In this document: one piece after another, positions 11,301 through 22,921 of the stretch
How the letters are laid out: each line of letters opens with the position of its first letter
How positions within the stretch are numbered: the stretch's first letter is position 1
Translations under genes and position numbers: made by a program
Source: Paralvinella palmiformis
Taxonomy: Eukaryota; Annelida; Polychaeta; Terebellida; Alvinellidae
Direction of reading: 5' to 3'
Assembly (NCBI GenBank): GCA_025642065.1
Contig: JAODUP010000127.1
Span: forward strand, 1,266,001-1,330,000
DNA: 64,000 bases
The notes under the pieces: model-generated
What the model saw: the letters and a program-made list of their open reading frames with translations, nothing else
The model's database searches: none
Told to the model about the DNA's origin: nothing

Positions 11301-12920
11301 ATCGTCAGTGTTAGACCAATACCTAAATGGTTGGGTAAAATATGATAGGTTTCTCAGTTCCTGAATTTTGCCAACTTCCTACAACATCACTGCAAAAGTT
11401 AATTTGTTCTGCTTACTTTTAAAGCCATCTTTTATGTGCATGCCCAGGTATAGTAACAATAGGCCAATTCTAAACCTGTACTTACGGGATTCAATCAGCA
11501 GTGAAAAGGGGACAGATCTAAGATGAATTAATATTGCCAGATTCTGCACCTTAAATATATCCTTTCGGGCAGGCATAGAACGGTATAGAATATCACATAA
11601 TGAGACAATGGAAAAAGTTCTTCAAAAGTATTTACTATCAAACACACTAATATTAATTTTGGAAACAAATTATGTACTTAGCAAAAGTTAAAAGTTTTGG
11701 AGTCTGCTAGTGGCCTCATAATTATCTACATGAGATAATAGGACAACACTGAAGTGGTGTAAGAACATTTAAAGATTCAGAAAGGGCACATTAGGTCCCC
11801 AGGGAAGCATACCATCTGAATGTTAAACCATGGACAACATCAAACTATAGAATAGTTTATTATACAAATCCCTGAAAATAAAACTGCCTGAATCAGGATG
11901 AGAGAGAAAAAGAACATAAAGATGTTAATTTATTAGCATTAAATATTACAATATCCATACTGCCAATTACTTCATTCCAGTAAAGATTGTGAAATGAAAT
12001 ATTTACTGATTAATGTTCATCATTGATACAAATCATGGCTATTAGCATACAGACACAGCAGTACTGTTTGGAGCATTAGGTTATTTCCAATATATATATA
12101 TATATATAAAACAAACATGATAGGTTTTATACTCTACGCATATGCCATAAGGTTTTGTTCTAAAGATAATTTGTCTTGACCAATCAGCAAAATAAATAGC
12201 ATTTACTGAAAGAGATGATCATCCCATTACCAGTAACCTGCCATCATAATTATCTGTCATCTGTCTATTAACACTTCAACAGTATACATAACATCATAAC
12301 AGCACATCGGATAAAAATCAGCAGAAAGGCTGAAGACATTAGTATTTCTTTATTCACAAAGCTAGCAATTAACATGAAGATATGCCAAACACCTGTCTCG
12401 CAGATTACAGGTGTTCTTTAATCATGGTACATCAGAGACAGAACTCTGACTTGGTTTCGCTTTCATTAAATACAAGGTGCTTTCAGGAAGTCAACAAATG
12501 TCCATAAATCCAGATGTTATCACACACACGCACATCATTCATCTTTACAAGCAAAACAACGCAAATTATCTACTGCAATTACTTTCCATTGTTCATCACA
12601 ATACAGCAATAATCTTCTCACAATGAAAAAAAAGAAAACTAAAAATGATTCCACCGGTTTAATGGGATATCCCAAATTGGGTAGAACATTTCTAAACTGG
12701 AATACTAGTACACCGTCATATGGCACCCATTGATCTGGCCATACACCTAATGTCACCATGGTCTACAGAGTATTAACACAATATAATAACTGATATATTA
12801 TAGCAATTCGAACGAATATTTCTTTCTTTCTTTTCATAACCATATTGCCAAATTGTCATACCAGGAAATTACATATCTGCAGAGGTGGGTACCTTTTTTG
12901 CCATGTCTGAAGAAAGTAGG

Positions 12921-13020
12921 ACTGAGTTAAGTTAAACTGAGTTGTTTGCCCTCAATGTTGGTCATAACTTGGACAATTATAATTGAGGGGTGTCTGTCAA
13001 GGGAAAGAAATCTCACAATC
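12921..13020 (-). mobile_element. SINE B 3' fragment, minus strand
   Basis: Contains the SINE B tail (AACTCAGTTTAACTTAACTC on the minus strand) and the body around GTGAGATTTCTTTCCC. The tRNA head is absent. Confidence 0.55.
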
Positions 13021-14625
13021 TAAAGAAAGCCGACTCGCCTGTGACATTTCAAGTGAAACATTCCAGTTGATAGGTGATTAAAACTGACTCAAAATAATAC
13101 TTTAGCTTATGGAAAGCACGTGATGAGTGCTGTTCAAAACATAACATTTTCATAACAACTTAAACCTGGTAGTAACTAAAACTGGGATATTCCACTTCTG
13201 ATTTCAATATTCTCTGCAGAAAGTATATTTTTTGCAATGAATGCAACACTTGACTGGTTTACATTATATCTCTGTTGATGAGGTATGTCAGGAAGAACAC
13301 AAAGAAGAGTAATATTTAATGTAAAACTTCTGAATCTTCAGTCATTAAAAAAGAAATGTATTCCCTAATTCTGCATCTGCTCACATATGAATAAAACTAA
13401 TATCTCTGGAGACTTCAATGCAATATCTTCATGGTTTGAACCAATGAAGTGTTTTATGGATAATATTATTCTTATGGCCAGTCAGTTTGTGGTGGGTGAA
13501 CTTACCCGGCTAAACAATTGTAGCAAGCATGGTAATTCCACAGAGAAGCCAGAAATGAAAAGATTTGGATTAAATTTTGCTTGGATTCGCTAAATTTAGT
13601 GAAACACCATACACGGATTCCATAATTGTCTTAACATAAACAGTAACCTCATACTGTGATATTTTTTAGAAACAAGACACCAGATATCATGCTGCTCACT
13701 ATATATACATTTTCATGGTTACAATATACTGATACCAATCCTCAGATCAATGAAAACCTGGAGATAGGACAAATGAACAGAGAATTAAAGGTTACATTCT
13801 GACCCATTTAAATCAGTATAACACTTGATGTTATATTTTACCATAAATTTAAATCAGTGAGTTTGTGACATTACAAATCCAAGAACTGCTTTACCAGTTT
13901 ACAGAAGACTGCACTAGCATACAAGTATAGGCGAGTTATATTCGAATGGAGTATGGTCAAATGATGAGGTACAAAAGACATGGAGGGATTCTCAACCCAG
14001 TGTCGATTCCGGTGGGCAGAGGAACACAAGAACTTGAAAAGCTGAACATTATGCGTACGCATTTGAAAAAAGAAAGCAAGGATTAGATTTAGTGAGGAAG
14101 TAGACTTTTTGTTTTCCTCGTCATTATACTGATGACAACCCAGTCCAGAGGAAGTCTGTTGAAAATGTAGGAGAATTAGGTTATGTCCTACACCAATGTA
14201 TAGATATCAAAGCACCAACTCATAACATATATTGTGACGGTCTGTAAGGAATGGTATGTTCTGCTTAACGGATCGGACCTCAGGTGTCTTTCCTTGATAG
14301 ACAACTAGCAGTGTAGCACATATAAAAGTATGGCATGCTTATAAGAACTGTGCGAGTGCTATCTTATAAGCTGCAAGTGCAAGCATGATTCGGAACAAGA
14401 AGATTAATATTCCCATACAACACGTACACCAATGTAATGGTCAAGCAGCACAACACAAGTGTTCTTTCCCCGCCCCCCCCCGGTATAATTTAATGGTTAG
14501 TAGTAATGTCTTTTTAATGGTCTATTTCAATTGGAAGCCTCAAATTACAGAAGGTAGAAGAATATTATTAATGTACCGTTCCAGTGCTGAATCTCACAAG
14601 ATTCCTGGCTATAGTATGATTCTGA

Positions 14626-14627
<2 letters not shown>

Positions 14628-14672
<45 letters not shown>
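14628..14672. repeat. (TA)n microsatellite
   Basis: About 22 TA units. Confidence 0.95.
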
Positions 14673-14675
<3 letters not shown>

Positions 14676-15180
14676 CAGATAAATGCTATCAATGCTGATT
14701 TTGTAACTGATGTACAATGAGTTGTCACAACGACAATGCTTCGTTTTGTTCTATTAAGCCACGTAACTGGATCGATGAATGGGGCAGCTGTCATTCATTA
14801 TCTCACACTATCCAATGTCATTCATCTTAGACTGATTATATAAAAACATTCAATTCAGCTCATCTTCCCAGTTGTAATTACAACTGATGAACCCATTATA
14901 TGTAAAAAGTGTGTCTGTTTAAGTTAACCTAAAGGCCATTCACCACCACCACACAACTATATTACAACTGATTAATTATTCATGAAATCTTTCTTTGAAT
15001 AAATTTATTAATAAACAAATACTAATATAAATAAATAATAATAAGTTTAAATGATATTATGGTCAAACAACGTAAAGCCTTCAATAACATCTTTTGATTT
15101 GCCAATATCAATTAATATCATAAATAGTCACGATAGCCAGACTACCTACCACCACAAAAAAATATGTAGAATATTTGGAA

Positions 15181-15459
15181 CAGGGTTCATACACATTTTG
15201 ACATCTCAGATTCCAGCACTTTCTAAATGTCAAATTCAAGGACCCTTTCAATGAATTCATAAACTTTTAACGTGCAAAGATACACCCATATTTCGGAAGA
15301 AGTATAACGACTGAATTCCTGTACGCTTATGATTAGAAATATAAATCTAGATGTCCAAATTCCAGGACTTTCAAGGACTTCTACAAAAATTCCAGGCCTG
15401 GAATCCAAGTTTTCAAATTCCAGGACTTTCCAGGTTTTCAAAGACCCATGTGAACCCTG
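15181..15459. mobile_element. hAT-like MITE with CAGGGTTCA ends
   Basis: Left end CAGGGTTCATACACATTTT and right end (reverse complement) CAGGGTTCACATGGG form inverted termini. The body has repeated CCAGGACTTTC blocks in both halves, a layout common in short non-autonomous hAT elements. Length is 279 bp. The 8-bp flanks (ATTTGGAA and TGGAAATA) do not match, so a target duplication is not shown. Confidence 0.7.
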
Positions 15460-17046
15460 TGGAAATATTCTCATTTTGTCTACAAACTTTTAAAAACTAT
15501 GTAATTATCAGATATTCTTAACAATTCTCTTAATGTAATTTGTCAAATTTTATTATACTATTATGATTCATATTAAAAAGAAAGAAATATCTTTAAAAAA
15601 CAATCTTTAATCTTATCTCCAAAACAGTATTTCAGAGCATATTTATCTTGTCTCGGTACATTTCAAATTCCACCTTTCTTTCGTCCTTATGTTATCCGAG
15701 CATGGGCAAAAGCATTGGTATCATATTCAGAAATTTCTGAATGTATCTGATCTCTGTCTGTCTATCAGTTGTAACATTTTGCAGACAAAACATCTTCATC
15801 AAACAATAACAAATGTATTTCAGAGATTCTGATAAATTTTAACCAATGATACAATGCACAGCATGGAGGCATAGCTCAGTTCCTGAACTCATACTGTTGT
15901 GATGATAAGATAACATGGAAAGACAAGAGATGGCACCAATATGACAAGAAATTCATGTCAGACTTTGCAGCATCAGCAAAAGAGACTCCTCTTTAACTAT
16001 AAGTAAAACTCTCTAATCATTAGTACTAACATTTCTTAAAAGACTTTGATCTGAATAAAGGCACTTCTCCTGATATTCGTGTAACCTGTTCTGAAAATGA
16101 CAGAAGTTACTGGCTGATTCCCTGAATATTTCTAATATAAATTTAAGTATAAGACTTCACACTATCAAAATAACACTGAACAGCTCTTAATTAAGTAAAT
16201 TTTAATAGAAAATAGTTGCAGTATATGGTCCTTAATATAATAATATATTTGTGTGGTCATTCTCATACACAATTTAAAGTAACCTACCAGAAAACATTAC
16301 TACTACTACTACTACTAGTAAGTAGCAAGACAATATCTATTAGCTATCAATGCCCATCTGTATCCAGATTTCTACTCTCTTCATACTAAATCTTAGCCAA
16401 AAAGGTATTACCATTGACAGTTTTTTTCTTCTTTTTAATAAATGTTATATTTACTTTTGTTGTACAGTGACCTGGTTATATTACACTACAGTTTTTACAC
16501 ATGATCAGAAACTATAAAGATACACTTGTTGAGAGATTTATATTTACCAAACAGATCTCAAGGGCATTTTTACAGTAGATCTATATGTACATACACAATA
16601 ATTTTTAAAAACTGAACACTCCGAAGTTGTGTTATATATCGAGATATTTTGTGCACCAAACTTTAGTGCTATCAGTAACATTTGTGAAAATTTCTTCTAG
16701 GTTTGAGTACTTCACTACTTGACAGTTGTACTTCCAATTCATCCAGTCCATAGGTTCCCTAATGAACATGTTTGCAAAGTCTTAGACTAGCCGTTCTACT
16801 CAAAATCATAACCGGCTTCTGGAATATTGGCTACCTTAATCACCAAATATAATACCATGTGACTTCTTATAGCGATATCCAGAGAATCTTGTGTTTAATC
16901 TACCTCTTTCATTCTATTTTAAGGAAATAAATAAATGAACTACTATATCAACCACTAATGGTGATAATACATAAAAGCTCTAGGATGAATCAGACCAGAT
17001 GAGGAATGTATGCTAAGTGATATAAGAGTTCTATAAATTTGAAATG

Positions 17047-17163
17047 CGGTTGTTTCATGACCACCTCTATACACATGGAAGGCTAAACAGGCACCCTTCA
17101 AATTAGACCAATCAGGATTTGAATTCCAGTCTGATAGATCTCTGGATAACTGTGCTAGCTCCA
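17047..17163 (-). mobile_element. Diverged SINE A-like copy, minus strand
   Basis: The minus strand shows AGCACAGTTATCCAGAG-like A box remnants and GGAATTCAAATCCTG (B box). The body retains the AGGCTAAACAGG and GTTTCATGACC remnants. Confidence 0.5.
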
Positions 17164-17204
17164 AGTTCAATAATGGAGAATCCATTGGAGATGTTCCACA
17201 AGAA

Positions 17205-17208
<4 letters not shown>

Positions 17209-17239
<31 letters not shown>
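17209..17239. repeat. (TA)n microsatellite
   Basis: About 15 units. Confidence 0.9.
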
Positions 17240-17243
<4 letters not shown>

Positions 17244-17329
17244 TAAAGAAATATATTAACTAGCTGACTTATTAAGTAATAAATATGTGTTTAATTCTTT
17301 ATGAACCACCATGTAAACACATAGAGACA

Positions 17330-17493
17330 CCCGGCGTCTAGCAGTAGCATGTTGGACCACAGATCACTAACACCCATGTTCAAATCTCGGGGTGGGCATA
17401 TCTGAAGGTTGTTTGCTACATAACCTTTGGAGGTCGCTCAACCCATTTGGCCTACCATGTGCACAAAAGTGGCCATAAAACACTAATCATCAT
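17330..17493 (+). mobile_element. SINE A, plus strand, with target duplication
   Basis: tRNA-derived head with A box (GTCTAGCAGTAGCATG) and B box (TGTTCAAATCTC), then GGTGGGCATATCTGAAGG, GGAGGTCGCTCAACCC and CATGTGCACAAAAGTGGCC. It is flanked by 12-bp direct repeats CACATAGAGACA at 17318-17329 and 17494-17505, the signature of LINE-assisted insertion. Confidence 0.88.
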
Positions 17494-17537
17494 CACATAG
17501 AGACATTCTTGTCATTATCTTGTCAACCTAAGGAAAT

Positions 17538-17540
<3 letters not shown>

Positions 17541-17579
<39 letters not shown>
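17541..17579. repeat. (AT)n microsatellite
   Basis: About 19 units. Confidence 0.9.
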
Positions 17580-17580
<1 letters not shown>

Positions 17581-18888
17581 CATTCACAGAAATCTGAAGA
17601 GTTCTTACAAATGGTAAAGAATATCTGAATATTTCAAATGGGGTGTCTAATATAATTATCACTTAAGAGTTATGATAAATGCAATGTTTGTTATTGTAAG
17701 CAGCATTCAACCTATCCCACTAGAGGACTCCCCTCTCCCCCTTTATTAATGTATCCATTTCTCTATATATCTAAAGTTTCTTGAAGTGCCAGCTATACTA
17801 ATATAATAGAGATGTTTCCTAACTTACGAATCGTAAGTTCTGGATGGTTATCATTTGATCTATATATATATATATATATATATATACATACCATGTTACT
17901 GCATTTTTACATTCTCTTAAGGAGACTGCTACTACATTTTACTGTAAACAAGTAAAAATTATTAAGTACAGTTCGCTCTTTGAAGGCCTTTATAAATTTA
18001 TAAACCAGTGACATCACTGAAATCATCAACAAAATAATAAAAATATATATCAGGAGATGCTACAACAACAAATATGTTGTTTTTGCTGATGTGAGAGTTA
18101 ATAGATCTGTATGACTCTTGTATTCAGAATACAAATATTATGCTTGTTTCTCAAATCTTGTCAGTTAGCCTCTATCCAATTTGCATTATTTGTTGACAAA
18201 ATAATGCGACCACAATTAGTTACTAATAATTAGACAAAAAAAATCGTCTTACAATCGCATGTCAACAGGTATTTTCATATTAACTGTCATAGCAGTTCAA
18301 AGGTCTTTCCAGGTAATAATGTCTAGATCTAGCAGGCAGCCATCATCCAAACTCAGGTGAACTTCTACCAATCAACTCATTCACCCACAGACCACAACGC
18401 TAGATTGTTTATGATTTACTAAGATCTAGTCGTCTACACGATTCCAGTCAGAAACACAAACAACGAATGAACAAAGAGTTGAAAGACACACCCACTAAAC
18501 CGGTTTTATTGTAGTCTATACTATAGATGTATTAAACGGAGAAAACAACACATTTAAAAAAGCGCCCTCGCTATGCACGATACACCATACAGTCAGTGAT
18601 AAGAGTCGGTTTAACATCAAACCACACACACAGACAGACAGTAATTACGCTACAAAATAAACACAGAATTCCGACTTAAGCATACATGACGATGATCCAA
18701 TAAACAACAAAACACAGGAAAAGCCAACAGCTGGCTCCGGCCTGGCCCTGGGGGGGGTCGGTAAACACGACGTAACAACGAAGTTGAACCGTTACGCAAG
18801 TTCGACAGTCCGCGGTATTAAGACAGGGAATAAACGCAGACACAGAAGCCTGAGAAGGGCCATAGAAAGATTATAAAGTCAACTTTAC

Positions 18889-18972
18889 CTTACAGGCGAT
18901 ATCGTGCAGCTCGCCACTTCTGCTATCGAGCATCCCATTTGCGGCATGGCCATTTCTCCAGCTGTTTTCCAT
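18889..18972 (-). CDS. Rab26/37: Rab26/37 GTPase, alternative first coding exon 1B (short form)
   Basis: 28 codons beginning MENSWRNG and ending ELHDIACK, followed by donor AAG|GTAAAG. The start ATG at 18972 sits in a near-perfect vertebrate-type context (ACCATGG), which is why this start was chosen. The end is phase 0 and joins exon 2B, so the beta-1 strand reads DIACKVML, as in Rab37 relatives. The N-terminus is short, hydrophilic and without a signal peptide, as expected for a cytosolic Rab that is membrane-anchored through its C-terminus. Exon 1B lies downstream of exon 2A in gene order, so transcripts starting here cannot contain 2A. Tandem CRE sites lie about 200 bp upstream. Confidence 0.88.
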
Positions 18973-20122
18973 GGTTACTCTTAATTCGGTGCTCGGTCGA
19001 GAAACGCGTCGTATTCACATCCCGGATTCATTAGTCGATTCATCGAGTTAGCGTAGAAAACATGATCGGCGCCTGCTGCAGACGATACGAGCCGGCTATG
19101 ACACTTTACATGCGGAAGTCCCAACACCGAACTAACATTTTAACACGAAAACCGACATCGCGAACACTTCATGACGTCATGACGTCACTCGCTGCCGGGT
19201 GCTGCCATCTGGTGAATGACGGGGAACATACAGCCCCCACACAATATAAATATACGATGTTAATATTATTTTAAATATTAATATTAACACTAGAGACAGT
19301 TAGGCATTAATTAAAAAAAAGTTTGTATGTTTCCCTCAGTAATATCAATAGTTTGCAAACTGCGGGAACAAATTGCACTAGTCACAAGCAGCACTCAAGC
19401 AACAGCACTTTTTTGGACCATCTTAGACTTAGTCAATTTAAGCATATTGCTGATTTGTATTAGTTTGCATCGTACAGCTTATCTTTAACATCGTTTTTGT
19501 GCTTAATCGTATTAATTTATTATCATTATATTACAACCCCTTCCCAAATTTTACTATAAAAAAATAATTATATAAATATTTATTATTATTATTAGCAGTA
19601 GAGATAATAGTATTAGTATTAGTACCTGTTTGAACATTTTGCCCCATACTTGTATATATTAGTAGTGAATACTGAATGCGCCTCCCCCTTCAAAAAGTTA
19701 TGTTTATGTTCCTTTAATTATGTGTAAGTAAGAGTGTATTAAAACATAACTATACCTATATTCCTGATATTCAGGTTGTCGATTGAGGTTTATTATATTA
19801 TTTATAGACACACTAAACAATACTTGTTTGATGTATTGTTTTCAGCTTCCCCATATTTTCCTACCTTTAATTTATTCGTAGATTTGACAAAAGGATAAAT
19901 CGATTTTTGTGTTTTTAAATGGAATAATATGATACGCAACCGAATGAGAAAAACAAGCAGAAAGCTAATAATTATATTACCGCAGAAATTGCATTAATAA
20001 GAACAAAACAGCGACCGACAAGACGTCTTTTCCTCAGTGAAAATGCATATTAAATGAGCGATTTCATTAACCAAAATAATTACTGTTTGTATTTTTGTCC
20101 GTTTATCAGATTGAGAACTTAC
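18973..20122 (-). other. 5' flank of exon 1B and intron below exon 2A
   Basis: 18973-19220 is the inferred promoter B with CRE sites. 19221-20122 is AT-rich and shows no other feature. Confidence 0.5.
19172..19187. promoter_or_regulatory. Tandem palindromic CRE sites, promoter B
   Basis: Two abutting copies of TGACGTCA (19172-19179 and 19180-19187) lie about 200 bp upstream of the exon 1B start codon in a locally CpG-richer stretch. TGACGTCA is the consensus full CRE bound by CREB/ATF bZIP dimers. Two perfect copies in tandem are unlikely by chance in AT-rich DNA. Function is inferred. Confidence 0.6.
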
Positions 20123-20233
20123 CGTAAATCCTATGCCTACTGTTGCGGAAAAGGATCCGGTTTGGAATTTTCCCTGGTCAAACTGCACCAGTAGAGATGT
20201 CTTGCCAACGCCACTATCACCAACTAATATTGT
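20123..20233 (-). CDS. Rab26/37: Rab26/37 GTPase, alternative exon 2A (P-loop and switch I, insect Rab26-like)
   Basis: 111 bp, 37 codons, phase 0 at both ends, with a strong polypyrimidine acceptor (CTTTCCTTCAG) and donor ACG|GTAAGT. It opens [18 protein letters not shown] and closes GSFSATVGIGFT. The P-loop is identical to exon 2B, but P-loop-flanking residues, the helix 1 end and switch I differ; the usual RabF1 Asp is Gly here (VGIGFT versus VGIDFR). The SFSATVGI wording recalls arthropod Rab26 (from memory), whereas exon 2B recalls vertebrate Rab26/37 and nematode Rab-37. It joins exon 3 as GIGFT-NKVV. The partner first exon is 1A, about 40 kb upstream at 60033-60164. Confidence 0.93.
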
Positions 20234-20454
20234 CTGAAGGAAAGGAAGAGAAGGTTGCCATTTTTACTACAAATGAAGACGATTTCGTTTGATGTGTTAA
20301 TTGGTTGGTGTAAATTTAAACCGGCAACAATTCAATGGCTGTTATAAGACATTCTAGAGAGAGTGCAAACCTTTATAGAGGAAAGGAAACATTTTGTGAA
20401 CGAGCTATTTCTGTATGGCAACAAACAGCGTTGGGCTTTTGTTACATTTAATTA

Positions 20455-20857
20455 TTATTATTATTATAATACCAAACTTATAAAGCGCTCTTTTCATTCT
20501 GTTCCAAAGCGCTGTACATAAACTTATGGAAAAAAAGAGATAACAAATATAATACGATTATTTAATAACAATATATGTATAAAGCTAAATTGTGATTTCA
20601 GCAACATCTTAAAAATGTTCAGTGTTTTGGATTCACAAATGTGAGCGGGGAGTGCAGTCCATAGCTTGGCTGCTGAACACTGAAATTTTCTTTCGCTATA
20701 TCTAGATGTTCTAACCCTTGAAACCACCAATGTCACTGAACCCATCGAACGTAGTGTTCTTCTTGGTTGATAAACTGTCAACATGTCAGATATGGATCTT
20801 GGAGCCTGTTCACGTAGGGCATTATACGTGTGCATTAGGATTTTAAATTGCACTCGA

Positions 20858-20860
<3 letters not shown>
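20455..20860 (-). mobile_element. 5'-truncated LINE, 3' end of ORF2, minus strand
   Basis: The minus strand codes for the C-terminal part of a CR1/Jockey-type LINE ORF2: YNALREQAPRSISDMLTVYQ, then RTLRSMGSVTL and FQCSAAKLWTALP, ending LKSQF. These match the usual thumb-region wording (ALHGLAP, YLSELL, LRS, FSVAAPKLWN, LP). The 3' end has two AGCGCT words and an (AAT)n tail, visible as (ATT)n at the low-coordinate end. The 5' side breaks off beside the (GT)n array at 20861. One such 5' truncation is typical of LINE retrotransposition. Confidence 0.8.

Positions 20861-20950
<90 letters not shown>
20861..20950. repeat. (GT)44 microsatellite
   Basis: Pure GT for about 88 bp; long enough to form Z-DNA and to vary in length. 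Confidence 0.97.
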
Positions 20951-20954
<4 letters not shown>

Positions 20955-21540
20955 GATGGTAGATGTTGAAGTGGTGTATCTATAATAGTGAATAAATAGT
21001 TAAATTTAAAGATTGATCGTTGGTCTATCAACAAGTAGTTTAAATAATTATCTAGACAGACAAGTAAATAAGTTCAACCTAGAAATGTTCCATTTCAGGC
21101 TTAATAAATTCGTAATATTCCTATTTGCGCACTAGTCTTTGAGTTCCTTTAAAAAATACAAATGCCTGTGTAAAAAGATATTTACGTTCCTCTGTGGGGT
21201 TTTTCTGCTAGAAATAAATACGTTTAAAGGTAAGATTTTTATTTTATTTTAAGTAATTATCCAATTTAAGTTCTAACAACGTCAAGTATGGCCACAAAAT
21301 ATCAGCTATTTACATTGATCTATTATAGGTCTTTGGGCCACTTCTTATTTTGTAAGAATTCCAAGTAACAATTTGTCATGGACGATTACCAAATATATCT
21401 TAACAGAGCAATTAAAAAAAATCCACCCTTTCATTGGCATCATAGGGATGTTCGGTGCTAGAGCACACAAAAATCATAATGTTTTCACCATGACTGATAA
21501 TGTCTTGCACTTTTGTCCCTCGCTTTTTGCGTCGTTGGTT

Positions 21541-21682
21541 GTTTAGTTGGTATCGTTAAACTTATGGTCTAGAAGCTGCTCATTGGGGGAAACATCTCAC
21601 AAACACAGACACGAACTGGATTCGAACCCATAACCTGTCGATTTGCAACACAACGCTCTAACCACTATGCTATCAGAGAAAC
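21541..21682 (-). mobile_element. SINE B, best-preserved tRNA head, minus strand
   Basis: The minus strand reads TAGCATAGTGGTTAGAGC (A box) and GGGTTCGAATCC (perfect B box), then TTTGTGAGATGTTTCCCC and a tail with AACAACC. It defines the family together with 791-949 and 6153-6320. Confidence 0.8.
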
Positions 21683-21785
21683 TTCTATTATCCACAAATA
21701 TACTTTTATAACGAAACACAAGCCTAACAATATGGAATTAATGGGGAAGAGATATGATAAAATGCGTAGAAATCCCAAGTTGTTA

Positions 21786-22151
21786 CAGGTTGGGAATCTC
21801 TTATCCGAAATGTTTTCGGATTTCGGAATATTTTTATATTTGCATCTATGAAATGGGATACCTTGGGGATGGGACCCAAGTCTAAACAAGATATCCATTT
21901 TCATTTCATAATATAGCTTATACATATAACCGAATATAGTTTTATGTGCATTTTAATGTTGTTGTTTAAAAAAATATCTAATACCATCAGAATGGTAAGG
22001 TATCTCATATCGGCGCACAATAGCCGTACGTTCTGGAACCTTGGCAGCACTTTGTGGAATTTTCCTTTTGTGGCGGATTATCATGTCTTTTAAAGTTCGG
22101 ATTTTGGAGGTCTTTGGATTTCGGAATTTCGGATAAAGGATTCCCAACCTG
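21786..22151. mobile_element. Tigger/pogo-like MITE
   Basis: 366 bp with inverted ends CAGGTTGGGAATCTCTTATC and (reverse complement) CAGGTTGGGAATCCTTTATC, about 26 bp long. A TA precedes the left end; the right flank is TTATAA, so the TA duplication is imperfect. The interior has TTTCGGATTTCGG and GGGATGGGACCCAAGTCTAA. That interior strongly recalls a Tigger-type element of mammalian genomes (from memory). No transposase frame remains. Confidence 0.72.
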
Positions 22152-22403
22152 TTATAATTTGACACGCGCCCCGTAGAAGAGTTGCCAGCTGTTTCCCTTC
22201 TCTGTTCAGCATGAGGTAACTATAGAGCAAACATACCCGTTGTGGCAAACTACTAATTGGTAAATATTCACTAAAATTAAATGCTATGCGAAAACAATGC
22301 CACTTCGCATGCAATATGATTTATCACAAAGAAACAGTGTTGCTTCTCTTGACAGGATTTGTCTGATCAGATGGTGTTGAAATTTACTTGAAATTCAATA
22401 CAT

Positions 22404-22480
22404 ACATACATAAGTTACATACATACACATATACATACATACATAAATACATACATACATACATACATACATACATACAG
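22404..22480. repeat. (ACAT)n microsatellite followed by G run
   Basis: Tetranucleotide ACAT units, with a G8-9 tract at its end. Confidence 0.9.
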
Positions 22481-22488
22481 GGGGGGGG

Positions 22489-22530
22489 CTCCGTAATCTA
22501 GCGGTAGCGTGTTGGACCACCGATCATCAC
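22489..22530 (+). mobile_element. SINE A head fragment
   Basis: Only the first 42 bp of SINE A (A box TCTAGCGGTAGCGTG, GTTGGACCAC) is present, wedged between (ACAT)nGn and a (GT)n array. Confidence 0.75.
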
Positions 22531-22730
22531 AGTGTGTGTGTGTGTGTGTGTGTGTGTGTATTTTGGTTATGATTTAATATCAAATTACTTTATTCACACT
22601 GGAATATATCGTTATCACGAGTAGTTCTCCAGATTAAACGGCGTTCTTAACTGACTCAATTAAATTCTAAAGCTAGACGTCTAAGACCCTACGAGGACTT
22701 AAAAGATTATGTTAGTGATCATCCTCAAGG

Positions 22731-22913
22731 GGCGCTTCCATGGTCTAGTTGGTAACGCATTGGACCACAGATCACTACCATCCGAGTTCGAATCTCGGCG
22801 TGGGCATATCTGAAAGGTGTTTCATCTTTGACTTCGCTTGATTACCTGGGGAGGTCGCTCGGCCCATTTAGCCTGCCATGTGCGCCAAAGTGGCCGTAAA
22901 CCATTAATCATCA
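22731..22913 (+). mobile_element. SINE A, full-length, plus strand
   Basis: A box TGGTCTAGTTGGTAACGC, B box GAGTTCGAATCTC, then GTGGGCATATCTGAAAGG, TTCATCTTTGACTTCGCTT, GGAGGTCGCTCGGCCC and AAAGTGGCCGTAAACC. It ends in ATCATCATT-type repeats. Confidence 0.88.
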
Positions 22914-22921
22914 TTATCATT

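Larger units (their letters stand above)
8346..18888 (-). other. Intron of the short Rab form (1B to 2B)
   Basis: 10.5 kb. Apart from the SINEs, the hAT-like MITE and (AT)n arrays listed separately, I see nothing convincing at 8346-12900, 13030-15180, 15460-17040 and 17510-18880. Confidence 0.6.
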
